A stretch of DNA of 60,672 nt from Bordetella parapertussis (GTDB taxonomy: Bacteria > Acidobacteriota > Terriglobia > Bryobacterales > Bryobacteraceae), in contig CALQCC020000027.1 in the NCBI GenBank assembly GCA_943328975.2, positions 1-60,672 on the forward strand, in the 5' to 3' direction. The first letter of the stretch is position 1; every line of letters starts with the position of its first letter. The notes beneath the pieces were generated by a model. The model ran no database searches. It was not told the DNA's origin and saw nothing but the letters and a program-made list of their open reading frames with translations. Positions 37,159 through 45,557 of the stretch are shown here, piece after piece. The position numbers and the translations under genes were made by a program.

Positions 37159-37344
37159 CTACCGCTTGTCAGGCGGCTTGGGAGACCGGACGGCACCGGC
37201 GCGCTTCTCCCGGCGATACGTTGCTATCTCCGTGTTGATTTCGTCCATGGTGGTGCGGTCACGGCCAGTGCTCTTGGCGTCTTCCTGGAGCGCCTTGAGC
37301 GCCGCAAGCGCGGCGAGCGGTTTGGTCTGTGAAGTTACTGCCAT
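37159..37344 (-). CDS. small antitoxin partner of the COG1569-like toxin
   Basis: A 61-residue charged helical protein (ALAALKALQEDAKSTGRD, MDEINTEIATYRREKRAG) just upstream of the PIN toxin on the same strand. Size, position and the DEIN-AEI-like motif fit the antitoxins usually paired with COG1569 toxins. It is probably a DNA-binding autoregulator, although no clear DNA-binding fold can be seen in so short a chain. Confidence 0.68.
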   Translation of the reverse strand: MAVTSQTKPLAALAALKALQEDAKSTGRDRTTMDEINTEIATYRREKRAGAVRSPKPPDKR

Positions 37345-37390
37345 AGGGACCTAAATCCACAATAGCGCAGGATCGGAATGCCGTGGCTCC

Positions 37391-39313
37391 CTAGTTGGCC
37401 GGTTTCGCCTTCGCTGGGGCTGGAGCGCGGGGTGGGGGGATGGAGAGGGCTACGAACTCGTGGCCTTCTCTGCCGCCGACTGCTACTACGATGAACTGGC
37501 GTCCGTTGATGGAGTATGTCATGGGGCCGCCGGTGACTGCGCCGCCTAGGTCGATTTCGCGGAGGGTGCGGCCGGTCTTCTTGTCGAGAACGCGGAGCAT
37601 GTTGCCGCCACCTACTAGCAGGGTCTTCGTCACTAGCAAGGGCGAACGGTCGCCGCCGCCTAGTTTGGTCATATCCAGGTTCAGAGCCTTCAACGCGGGG
37701 TTGTTGGGCGGGGTTCCGTAGGGGACCATCCAGGCGTGGTCGCCGGTGTTGAGGTCGATGGCGGTGATGCGGCCGTAGGGGGGCTTCAGCAGCGGCACTC
37801 CGCCGGGTTGCGGCAGACCGCCGAGCGCGCCGCCGGCGATGTACGGCATCTCGGAGCGGTCGCCGCCCTTCACCAGCGACGAAATATACGGCGTGGTGAC
37901 GGAGGGGATGTAGAGGTAGCCGGTCTCGGGATCGCCTGCCGCGCCTTGCCAGTTGGAGCCGCCGCCTGCACCGGGGAGTTGGAATGTTCCTTCCTTGCCG
38001 CCTGCGTCCTTGACGATGGGCGGGGTGAAGATGGGACCCAGGTTGTAGCGCTGCACCATCGTTAGTGCTTCGGCTTTGATCGCGGGGGTGAAGTCGGCCA
38101 GGATGTCGGGCGAGTAGCCTTGATAGTCGAAGGCGGCGGGCTTGGTGGGGAACGGCTGGGTGGCCGAGCTCTGTTCGCCGGGCACATTCGATTGCGGCAC
38201 GGGGCGTTCGACGATGGGCCACAACGGCTCGCCTGTTTCGCGATTGAAGACGTAGGTGAAGGCTTGCTTGGTGACTTGCGCGATGGCCTTCACCTTCTTA
38301 CCGTCGTGCATGACGTCGAGGAGTACGGGGCCGGTGGGGATGTCCCAATCCCACATGTCGTGGTGGATCAATTGGTAGTGCCACACCTTGCGGCCGGTCT
38401 TGGCGTCGATGGCGACTACGCTATCGGCGAAGAGGTTGTTGCCGGGGCGCTGACCGCCGTAGAGATCGCCGGAGGGCATTTCGGTAGGGATGTAGACCAA
38501 GCCGAGTTCGTCGTCGGCGGCGAGGGGTCCCCAGGCTCCGGTGTTGCCGGTGAACTTCCAGGAATCCGCTCCCCAGGTCTCGACGCCGGGCTCGCCCGCT
38601 TTCGGGACGGTGTGGAACGTCCACACTAACTTGCCGGTGCGGACGTCGTAACCGCGAATATAGCCGGGGGTGTTGTCGAGCTTCGGCAGAGCCACGCCGA
38701 CGCCCGATGCCATGCCCACGACGATGACGTCGCGGATTACGAGAGGAGCAGAGGTGAGTCCGATGGTTCCGGGCGTTACTTTGCCATCGCGATCCAGGCC
38801 GAGCCACAGGTCGACTACGCCGTTGGTACCGAAGCTGTTCACGCGCTGTCCGGTCTTGGCATCCAGGGTAAAGAGTTGGTAGCCGGGCGACACGGCGACG
38901 ATGCGTTCGTTGCCTTGCGCATCAGTCCAGAAGGCCAGGCCGCGATTGTTTTGGCGCACGGCTCCGCGATTCTGCTCTTCGAAACGATAGGTCCAGATGG
39001 TCTCGCCGGTGGCGGCGTCGGCTGCGACGACGGTTCGCCGAGTGCCGGCGGTGAAGTAGATGACGCCGTTCACCATGAGAGGCGTGACCTCAGAGGTGGC
39101 CTGCGGCGTCGGGCCGAAGTTGGTGCTCTTCCAGCGCCACGCTACCTGCACTTGCCCGATGTTCTGTTCGTTGATCTGGTCCAGCGCGGAGTAGCGGGTG
39201 TTACGATCGTCGCCGCCGTAGTAACGCCACTGTCCGTTCTGCGTGCCGGTCTGCGCGAGGGCCGAGAGTGCGGTCAAAGAGAAGATAAGAGCGTGACGCG
39301 AGAGCTTGAGCAT
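37391..39313 (-). CDS. PQQ-binding beta-propeller dehydrogenase (membrane glucose/quinate dehydrogenase-like, soluble form)
   Basis: The 640-residue exported protein has a signal peptide (HALIFSLTALSALAQ) and propeller blades marked by WRYYGGDDRNTRYSALDQI, GETIWTYRF, GKLVWTFHTVP and GRKVWHYQLIHHDMWDWD. The HHDMWDWD segment is typical of the glucose/quinate-type quinoproteins, and there is no vicinal Cys-Cys. It likely oxidises a sugar or polyol in the periplasm. It differs from the 7853 and 48120 quinoproteins in lacking the disulfide and the cytochrome domain. AGAAGGA precedes the ATG; an SDR gene lies 35 bases upstream on the same strand. Confidence 0.87.
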   Translation of the reverse strand: MLKLSRHALIFSLTALSALAQTGTQNGQWRYYGGDDRNTRYSALDQINEQNIGQVQVAWRWKSTNFGPTPQATSEVTPLMVNGVIYFTAGTRRTVVAADAATGETIWTYRFEEQNRGAVRQNNRGLAFWTDAQGNERIVAVSPGYQLFTLDAKTGQRVNSFGTNGVVDLWLGLDRDGKVTPGTIGLTSAPLVIRDVIVVGMASGVGVALPKLDNTPGYIRGYDVRTGKLVWTFHTVPKAGEPGVETWGADSWKFTGNTGAWGPLAADDELGLVYIPTEMPSGDLYGGQRPGNNLFADSVVAIDAKTGRKVWHYQLIHHDMWDWDIPTGPVLLDVMHDGKKVKAIAQVTKQAFTYVFNRETGEPLWPIVERPVPQSNVPGEQSSATQPFPTKPAAFDYQGYSPDILADFTPAIKAEALTMVQRYNLGPIFTPPIVKDAGGKEGTFQLPGAGGGSNWQGAAGDPETGYLYIPSVTTPYISSLVKGGDRSEMPYIAGGALGGLPQPGGVPLLKPPYGRITAIDLNTGDHAWMVPYGTPPNNPALKALNLDMTKLGGGDRSPLLVTKTLLVGGGNMLRVLDKKTGRTLREIDLGGAVTGGPMTYSINGRQFIVVAVGGREGHEFVALSIPPPRAPAPAKAKPAN

Positions 39314-39348
39314 AGTTGTCCTTCTGGGAGATTATACCCAGTTAGCAA

Positions 39349-40053
39349 CTAGTCGATGGGATTGGTGGCGAACACCGTCAGCTCTGTGGTGAAGCCTCGG
39401 TCATCCATTTCTAGCACCTGACGCACGGCGTGTCCGATGTCGGAGGACTGCAGTTTGCTGGGGTTCTGCTTCATCGCGATGCCGGCGGCGGCGCCGAAGT
39501 TGGTGATGACTTCGCTTGGGTTGACCAGCATCACGCGGATATTGAACTTGCGGAGTTCCGCGCGCCAGCATTCGGTCATGCCGCGCAGCGCGAACTTGCT
39601 CGCGTAGTAGGCGGTTCCGTTGGGCGCGCCGCGATGCGAGGCGGTGGAGCCGATGTTCACGATGTTGCCCTTCTTGCGCTCGACGAAATGCTTGGCGGCT
39701 TCGCGGCCCATCAGCATTGCTCCGGTGACGTTGGTGGCGAAGGTGCGTTCGAAACCCGCGAGGTCCATTTCGAGCAACGGTTTGAAGGTGCCGAGGCCGG
39801 CGTTGTTTACCAGGATGTCGAGGTGGCCGAACTGGTCCACAACTTCCTGCATCGTTCTTTGGACGTCGGCTTCTTTGGAGACGTCGGCGTTGATGGCAAC
39901 GGCTCCCATGGCCTGGGCGGCGGCGTCCAAGCGGGTCTTGTCGCGACCGGTGATGGCCACGCGCGCGCCTGCGGCGATCAGGGCTTCCGCGATCCCTTGG
40001 CCAATTCCCGAACTTCCACCGGTGACGAGTGCCGTTGCATTCTTAAGGTTCAT
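39349..40053 (-). CDS. short-chain dehydrogenase/reductase
   Basis: The 234-residue classical SDR has the cofactor motif TGGSSGIG at 11-18, an ADVSKEAD segment suggesting the acidic second-site loop, NNAGLG near 86-91 and the YYASK catalytic tyrosine/lysine after NIGSTAS. The substrate is unknown. It lies between the DUF1501 gene (24-base gap) and the PQQ dehydrogenase, all on the minus strand, so cotranscription with either is possible. Confidence 0.92.
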   Translation of the reverse strand: MNLKNATALVTGGSSGIGQGIAEALIAAGARVAITGRDKTRLDAAAQAMGAVAINADVSKEADVQRTMQEVVDQFGHLDILVNNAGLGTFKPLLEMDLAGFERTFATNVTGAMLMGREAAKHFVERKKGNIVNIGSTASHRGAPNGTAYYASKFALRGMTECWRAELRKFNIRVMLVNPSEVITNFGAAAGIAMKQNPSKLQSSDIGHAVRQVLEMDDRGFTTELTVFATNPID

Positions 40054-40076
40054 GCCACCATCTTACTGCACGGGTT

Positions 40077-41447
40077 TCAGAGGAAGGCCAACTTGCGGCT
40101 GGCGACCGGGAAGTTCACCAGGTTCGGGAACACAGCGTTCGCCGCTCCGGTGAGGGCTGCATCGGGGACGCCGAACCAGGAGGCCATGGTCGCCGCATAT
40201 TGGTCGAGAGATGTTGTCGGCAGCCACAGCCCGCGATTGCCCACATCGTCCGGACCGCTCAGCGCCGGATTCGGGAACGTGCCGTAGGCATTGCCGCCAT
40301 GAACCGCGCCACCGATGACAAAATGATGGCCGCCCCAGGCATGGTCGCTACCGTTGGTGCCGTTCGAGTTCATGGTGCGATTGAACTCGGATTCGGTGAA
40401 GGTGGTCACGTTCTGTTCGATGCCTAGCTCCGCCAGGGCGAGTTGGAACGCGCCCACGGCGGCGTCGATGGTCGTCATCAATCCATTTTGATCGTTGATC
40501 AAATTGCTGTGATTGTCGAAGCCGCCGATGCTGGCGAAGAAGATCTGGCGGTCCATACCGAGAGCGGTGCGTACCTGCATGATCTTGGCGACCTGGGCCA
40601 GTTGCTGGCCGAGGCCGGAGTTCGGGAAGACAGTGGTCAAGGGCGTTCCCCCGCTGAGCGCCGCATTGATCTCTTGCGCGGAGGTCAGCGCCTTACCCAA
40701 CACGCCACCGCTGGCCGAGATCAACTGTACGCCGCTATCGAAGGTGAGAATCTGCTGCAGTGCGGTGATTCGAGCCTGGGTGGCTGCGGTGCTGCCGAAG
40801 CTGTTCAAGCCAAAGTTGGATCCTGGGGCGATGGTGACCCCACCCGTATTCACGCCCGTCAGCAGAGCCGAATTACCGGACACCGAGACGCCGGCTGGAA
40901 ACGGAGTGCCCGAGGCGATTGCGTCGGTGATGCGACCTCCCCAGCCTGTGCCGCCCGCGACTGTCGGGTTGGCCGTCTGCCATTGCTGCGTTTGATCGGA
41001 GTGCGAATAGAGGTTGCGCGGCAGCGTTACTCCGCCTTGTTGGATCTGCTGCTTCGTTGTAGGAGCGACCAGAGTCCCGACGTTGAAGATCATCGCGGCT
41101 TTGTTCGCCTGATACAGATTACGGATGTTGTTCAGCGCGGGATGCAGCCCATAGCCGACGCCACCGGCTGTGACCGGCAGGACAGCTCCCTGCCCCAGCG
41201 CCAGACCTCCGCGGGCGGTTTGGTAGCCGCTGAAGGTGGCCGGGTTGCCAGGAGTTGCGCTGGCATTCATGGGCACGATCATGTTGTTGGAATCGTTGCC
41301 GCCGTTCATGAAGATGCAGACCAACGCTTTGTAGGTGGATGTGGTCTGGGCGTTGGCGGTCATCAGACCGAAGCGCGTCAGGTGCGCGGCTGCTCCAGCG
41401 GCTCCTAGGGTGCAGCAACGTTGTAGGAATTCTCGTCGTGATTTCAT
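40077..41447 (-). CDS. Tat-exported DUF1501 family protein
   Basis: The 456-residue protein has a twin-arginine signal (KSRREFLQRCC, then a hydrophobic run ending near ANAQ) and the DUF1501 domain, a sulfatase/phosphatase-like alpha-beta fold. Visible motifs include VCIFMNGGNDSNNMIVPMN, LYSHSDQTQQW and GSDHAWGGHHFVIGG. DUF1501 genes nearly always sit next to DUF1800 genes, as here, but their reaction is not known. AAGGAGA stands before the ATG, and the DUF1800 gene ends 27 bases upstream. Confidence 0.92.
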   Translation of the reverse strand: MKSRREFLQRCCTLGAAGAAAHLTRFGLMTANAQTTSTYKALVCIFMNGGNDSNNMIVPMNASATPGNPATFSGYQTARGGLALGQGAVLPVTAGGVGYGLHPALNNIRNLYQANKAAMIFNVGTLVAPTTKQQIQQGGVTLPRNLYSHSDQTQQWQTANPTVAGGTGWGGRITDAIASGTPFPAGVSVSGNSALLTGVNTGGVTIAPGSNFGLNSFGSTAATQARITALQQILTFDSGVQLISASGGVLGKALTSAQEINAALSGGTPLTTVFPNSGLGQQLAQVAKIMQVRTALGMDRQIFFASIGGFDNHSNLINDQNGLMTTIDAAVGAFQLALAELGIEQNVTTFTESEFNRTMNSNGTNGSDHAWGGHHFVIGGAVHGGNAYGTFPNPALSGPDDVGNRGLWLPTTSLDQYAATMASWFGVPDAALTGAANAVFPNLVNFPVASRKLAFL

Positions 41448-41474
41448 GTTGGATTCTCCTTGTTGGATTGCTGC

Positions 41475-44400
41475 CTAGTGCTCCACTTGGTATTGCATCG
41501 ATGACCCGACCAGATACAGCACGCTGCGAATCCGATCGGTATTGCTGGTGGACGCAGCCAGCGCCGTGAGAATAGCCTGCCGCATCTCCGGACCCATGGT
41601 GCCGCCCATCAGGTTGGCGTTCGCTGTGTCCACTAAGGCGGCCGGATTTCCCGCGACTGCCGTGTACGGTGTCAGATCGATGGTGAAGTTCGCGCCGAAC
41701 CCGCCACTGACCAGGGCGGCGACGAAGTTGGCTCGTGTCATGGCCGTCGCGGTGGACCAGATCTGTAACTCGGGACCCAAGACTCCGTTCAAGCGATATC
41801 CAGGAGAGAAGTAGTTGAACACGCTGGGCGCGAACCAGATCCGCTGGGACATGTCTTGCGAGAAGTCGGTCATGTAGGGGTGATCCACGACGGTGGAGTT
41901 CAAGCCGCGCGCCAGGGTTGTCAGGAACAGGGCGGGTTCAGAGAACTTACCCGAGTTCGGTGTAGCCGAGGCTTCCGCGTGCAACAGAATCGCCCGGACT
42001 ACGGCTTTCAAATCGCCGCGCACGCCCTGGCCGTTATTGTTGAAGACGCCCACAACGTCGCTAATGTATTGGGGGCTGGGGTTGGACTTCACCAGGCGTT
42101 GGATCAATTGCTTGACCAGGAACGGACCGATGTTCGGATGATTGAAGAGCAAGTCCAGCGCTTGTTTCAGATCGGCGCGCGCGGTCTGGTTCGCGAGGAA
42201 CGTCGCACCCAGCACCGTCTTCGCTCCGGTGTCGTGGTAGATCGCCGCCGGCTCCATCGGGCCGCCGTAGAAGCGGCTATTGATTTTGGTGGGATCGCCC
42301 GCGATGGCGTCTCCGTAGGTCCAACCGGTCAAGACTCGCGCCATCTCCAGGATGTCATTCTGCCCGTAGATCGGAGTGTTGTTGGTGCTGCCGTCCGGAT
42401 TCAGTTGGACCAGTCCGATGGTGAACAGCTGCATCAGTTCGCGAGCGTAGTTCTCGTTGGGCATGGTGCCATTGGCGGCCTTCTTGTTGTTGACCATGTC
42501 GAGGAACTCGCCCATGGCAGGCGACAGCGTGACTTGCTCCAGTACGTCACGCACGTTACCGAAGGCGTTTTCTTCCAGGATCCGGATGTAGGGAACCATG
42601 GCGTGCGTGTTGTCCACCTTGATGGCCGACGCCACCCAGATCTGGCTCAGCGCCCAAGCCACACGCTGCCGCAACTGGTCTTGCCCCTGCAGGGCGTTCT
42701 GGAAGAATTGTTCGGAGACCAATTCCATGTTCGGCATGGTGACTAATGAATCGGGATAGGGAGTGGCAGGCAACGCGAACTGTTCGTCGAGGAACGCCGA
42801 CTTGCCTACTTGCACAACGTGATTCACCAGGGCCGGAGTCGGACCCCAAGTGGATTGGCGCAGGAACTTGAAGGCGCTCATTTGTTCCGGCGTGAGGACG
42901 GTCACCGGCGGAACGGGGACGGCGCTGGCCTCCACCGATTTCTGTCCGACTCCGGACGGGCTGACGGCGGCTACTTTGTAGAAGTACACGGTGCCGTTGG
43001 TTACGGTGCTATCCAGCCACGTCACGCCGGCGATTCCGGTCGCCAGAGGCGGGTCGACTTGGGTTCCCGTCTTCGTCGCCCGATACACGTTGTAACTCAA
43101 CGCGCCGGTTACTGCGGTCCAGCTGAGGGTCACCTTGCCGTCGCCGGGTGAAGCCGAGAAACCCGTCGGAGCTCCGGGCGGGGGCGGTGGAACGGGCTTC
43201 GCGCTGGCTTGATTCGACAACACGCTGGTGCCGTTCGTGTTCACTGCGGCGACTTTGTAGTAGTAGGTGGTGTTGTTCGTCAGCCCGGTGTCCTTGAAGG
43301 TCAGCAGGGTAATGCCGGTGGCTATGGGCGCATCGCCCAGAACGCCCGATGCGGTGCCTCGATACACGTTGTAGCTAGTCGCGCCCGTCGAACCGGTCCA
43401 GTTGAGGGTCACCTCTGTGTTGCCAGCCGTTGCGCTGAGGCCGGCCGGTACAGGTGGAGCGGGGGGCGCCACCGGTTTCGCGCTCACCGGCGCGGACGGC
43501 AAGCTGCTGCCATTTAGATTGGTGGCCGCTACGCGATAGAAGTAGGTGGTGCCGTTGGTCAGCCCGGTATTGTTGAAACTGGTTACCGTCAGGCCCGTAG
43601 CAATCGGATCACCCTGCGCGCTGGAGACGGTGGAGCGGAAGAGAGTGTAGCCGGTCGCACCGGTCACCGCGTTCCATAACAGCGAGACTTGCGCATTGCC
43701 CGCGGTCGCCGCCAGGCCTGTGGGGATGGCGGGCGGTGGAGGAACTGGAGGTGTCGTGGGCATCGCGTTCACCGGTGAGGATGGCAAGCTACTGCCGTTT
43801 CCATTGGTCGCGGCTACGCGATAGAAGTAGGTTGTGCCGTTGGTGAGGCCGGTGTTGGTGAAGCTTGCGGCGACTAATCCAGCGGCGATCTGGTCGCCTT
43901 GTAGATTTGCGACGGTGGAGCGAAAGAGAGTGTAACCCGTCGCGCCCGTCACTGTGTTCCAGAGCAATGAGACCTGGGCATTCCCCGGCGTCGCCGCCAA
44001 GCCCGTAGGCACTGCGGGAACAGGGCCGGGGGCGGGTGGAGCCTGTGGCATCGCGCTGGCTTGATTCGATAGCGCGCCCACCACATTGCCATTCGCCGCA
44101 GCCACGCGATAGTAGTACATCGTCCCGTTGACGGCGTTCATGTCTTTGAAAGTCGAGAGCGTCACGCCCGTGGCGAAGGGACTCACGATTCCATTCACCG
44201 TGCCGCGATAGACGACGTAGGACGCCACGCCGCTCACGGCGGTCCACGAGAGCGAGACTTGCGCGTTGCCGGGCGTTGCCGTCAGTCCGGTGGGAGTGGC
44301 GGGAAGTTGCGGCGTCGGAATCGGATTCGGATTGGGGTTGGGATTCGGCGTTGGATTCGATACCGCGCCGGTCGCGACCCGGGCACCGGCCCAGTCGGCG

Positions 44401-45311
44401 TGGTCGTAGCTGATGCCGTCGCCGCCATCCAGTACGATCAACTTCAATTCGTTCACGCCCGTTACGTCCAGGGAAACTGGTACTGCGGCATCGCTGCCTT
44501 TCAAGATCGAACTCACATACTTGCGCGTCCCGTCGAGCCACACTTCGAACACCACTGTGCCGCGAGTTCCCACTTCGTCATCCACGCCCAGGTCGGCGTA
44601 GAACGACTTGTACTTTCCCAGCAACTGGTAGCGCAGATCCGAGCTTGCATGCACGCCCAAGCCGCGCCCGTAGTGGACATCGTTGATCTCTAGAGTGCGG
44701 CCATCGCGCCATCGCGATTCGCCATTGCTGCGATCTTTCTCATACTGTCCCCAGCCGTTCACGGCGAGCGCGGGCGTCAGTTCGCTCAGGTAGAGCGGGG
44801 CCGCTAACGGCCTCACCGCGTCCGAGTACAACCGAGCCTGCGGAATCACCGTCTCCGTTTGCCCGGGGTAACTCCACAGCAACTTCGCCACGGCCGAGCC
44901 TGTGCTCTCGCGCAGTTCCAGCTTCAAATCGTATTGCTGCCCACCGGTTAGATTCAACGCCGCGGATGTATCTTTCGCCGTCCAGTGCGTGGCCCAATTG
45001 TCGATCACCAGGGATCCGTCCAACCAGACACGGATCGCCTCGTTGGAGTAAGTCGCCAACTTATAAGCGCCCGTCACGGGTGCCTCTACTTTTCCACTCC
45101 AGCGCACCGAGAAGTAGTTGTTGGATATGCCGGTCGCGGGTGTGCCCCACCAGTCGAAGTTCACCGTTGCATCGGTGCGCGTCACGGAAGGGGTTCCGCC
45201 GAGGGCAGTGTTGTTGAAATACTCCCCTTTTAATCCATTCCCCACCGCTAATAGCGGGATGCTCGCAAATAGAAAGAATCCAGTACGTGTAACAGCTCGG
45301 CGGAAGTCCAT
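41475..45311 (-). CDS. large exported multidomain DUF1800 protein (PA14, NPCBM, five FN3, DUF1800)
   Basis: The 1278-residue protein has, in order: a signal peptide; a PA14-like carbohydrate-binding domain (GLKGEYFNNTALGG, DWWGTPATG; residues ~25-165); an NPCBM-like domain (GWGQYEKDRS, GLGVHASSDLRY; ~170-320); a proline/asparagine repeat linker; five fibronectin type III repeats (~335-800); and a C-terminal DUF1800 domain (FLRQSTWGPT, NYARELMQLFTIGL, TGWTYGD, GPFLVKQLIQRLV). The accessory domains point to polysaccharide or surface binding; DUF1800 has no proven activity. ATG 45311 is chosen for the signal peptide and the AAAGGAG upstream. Confidence 0.9.
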   Translation of the reverse strand: MDFRRAVTRTGFFLFASIPLLAVGNGLKGEYFNNTALGGTPSVTRTDATVNFDWWGTPATGISNNYFSVRWSGKVEAPVTGAYKLATYSNEAIRVWLDGSLVIDNWATHWTAKDTSAALNLTGGQQYDLKLELRESTGSAVAKLLWSYPGQTETVIPQARLYSDAVRPLAAPLYLSELTPALAVNGWGQYEKDRSNGESRWRDGRTLEINDVHYGRGLGVHASSDLRYQLLGKYKSFYADLGVDDEVGTRGTVVFEVWLDGTRKYVSSILKGSDAAVPVSLDVTGVNELKLIVLDGGDGISYDHADWAGARVATGAVSNPTPNPNPNPNPIPTPQLPATPTGLTATPGNAQVSLSWTAVSGVASYVVYRGTVNGIVSPFATGVTLSTFKDMNAVNGTMYYYRVAAANGNVVGALSNQASAMPQAPPAPGPVPAVPTGLAATPGNAQVSLLWNTVTGATGYTLFRSTVANLQGDQIAAGLVAASFTNTGLTNGTTYFYRVAATNGNGSSLPSSPVNAMPTTPPVPPPPAIPTGLAATAGNAQVSLLWNAVTGATGYTLFRSTVSSAQGDPIATGLTVTSFNNTGLTNGTTYFYRVAATNLNGSSLPSAPVSAKPVAPPAPPVPAGLSATAGNTEVTLNWTGSTGATSYNVYRGTASGVLGDAPIATGITLLTFKDTGLTNNTTYYYKVAAVNTNGTSVLSNQASAKPVPPPPPGAPTGFSASPGDGKVTLSWTAVTGALSYNVYRATKTGTQVDPPLATGIAGVTWLDSTVTNGTVYFYKVAAVSPSGVGQKSVEASAVPVPPVTVLTPEQMSAFKFLRQSTWGPTPALVNHVVQVGKSAFLDEQFALPATPYPDSLVTMPNMELVSEQFFQNALQGQDQLRQRVAWALSQIWVASAIKVDNTHAMVPYIRILEENAFGNVRDVLEQVTLSPAMGEFLDMVNNKKAANGTMPNENYARELMQLFTIGLVQLNPDGSTNNTPIYGQNDILEMARVLTGWTYGDAIAGDPTKINSRFYGGPMEPAAIYHDTGAKTVLGATFLANQTARADLKQALDLLFNHPNIGPFLVKQLIQRLVKSNPSPQYISDVVGVFNNNGQGVRGDLKAVVRAILLHAEASATPNSGKFSEPALFLTTLARGLNSTVVDHPYMTDFSQDMSQRIWFAPSVFNYFSPGYRLNGVLGPELQIWSTATAMTRANFVAALVSGGFGANFTIDLTPYTAVAGNPAALVDTANANLMGGTMGPEMRQAILTALAASTSNTDRIRSVLYLVGSSMQYQVEH
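42905..44310 (-). repeat. five tandem fibronectin type III repeat units
   Basis: Five units of about 280 bases each encode repeats with the frame ...GLTATPGNAQVSLSW..., ...GYTLFRST... and ...NGTTYFYRVAA.... Units 2 and 3 are the most alike at protein level, consistent with recent internal duplication. The repeats lie between the NPCBM-like and DUF1800 domains of the 41475-45311 gene. Confidence 0.85.
44313..44354 (-). repeat. short hexanucleotide-type repeat encoding a Pro-Asn linker
   Basis: Imperfect repeats of the GGATTC/GGGTTG type on the plus strand encode the (Pro-Asn)n-Pro-Ile-Pro linker between the NPCBM-like domain and the first FN3 repeat. Such tracts can vary in length by slippage. 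Confidence 0.6.
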
Positions 45312-45557
45312 AGGCGGAGCGCTCCTTTCAGGTCGAAGTTGAGAGTAACCCGCGGTGCGCGTGAGACCAATCAGGGAACCCGAGCAAATCGGAACTGCGA
45401 ATCCCCTAGTACTAGCTACAGGCACCTCGACGTACTGCATATGTCCTGGATATGACGCTGGCGCGCAGCGTTTCAAATTCTTCGTAACGTTCGCCACACG
45501 GCGTCGATCTTTGTCATGTTGTGCTGTGTGAACGCAGAGCTTTGCTACGCTCAAGCT

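Noticed and set aside
44313-44354. Possible CRISPR or regulatory repeat near 44.3 kb
   Set aside because: It is a short in-frame Pro-Asn linker repeat in the DUF1800 gene; there are no spacers.
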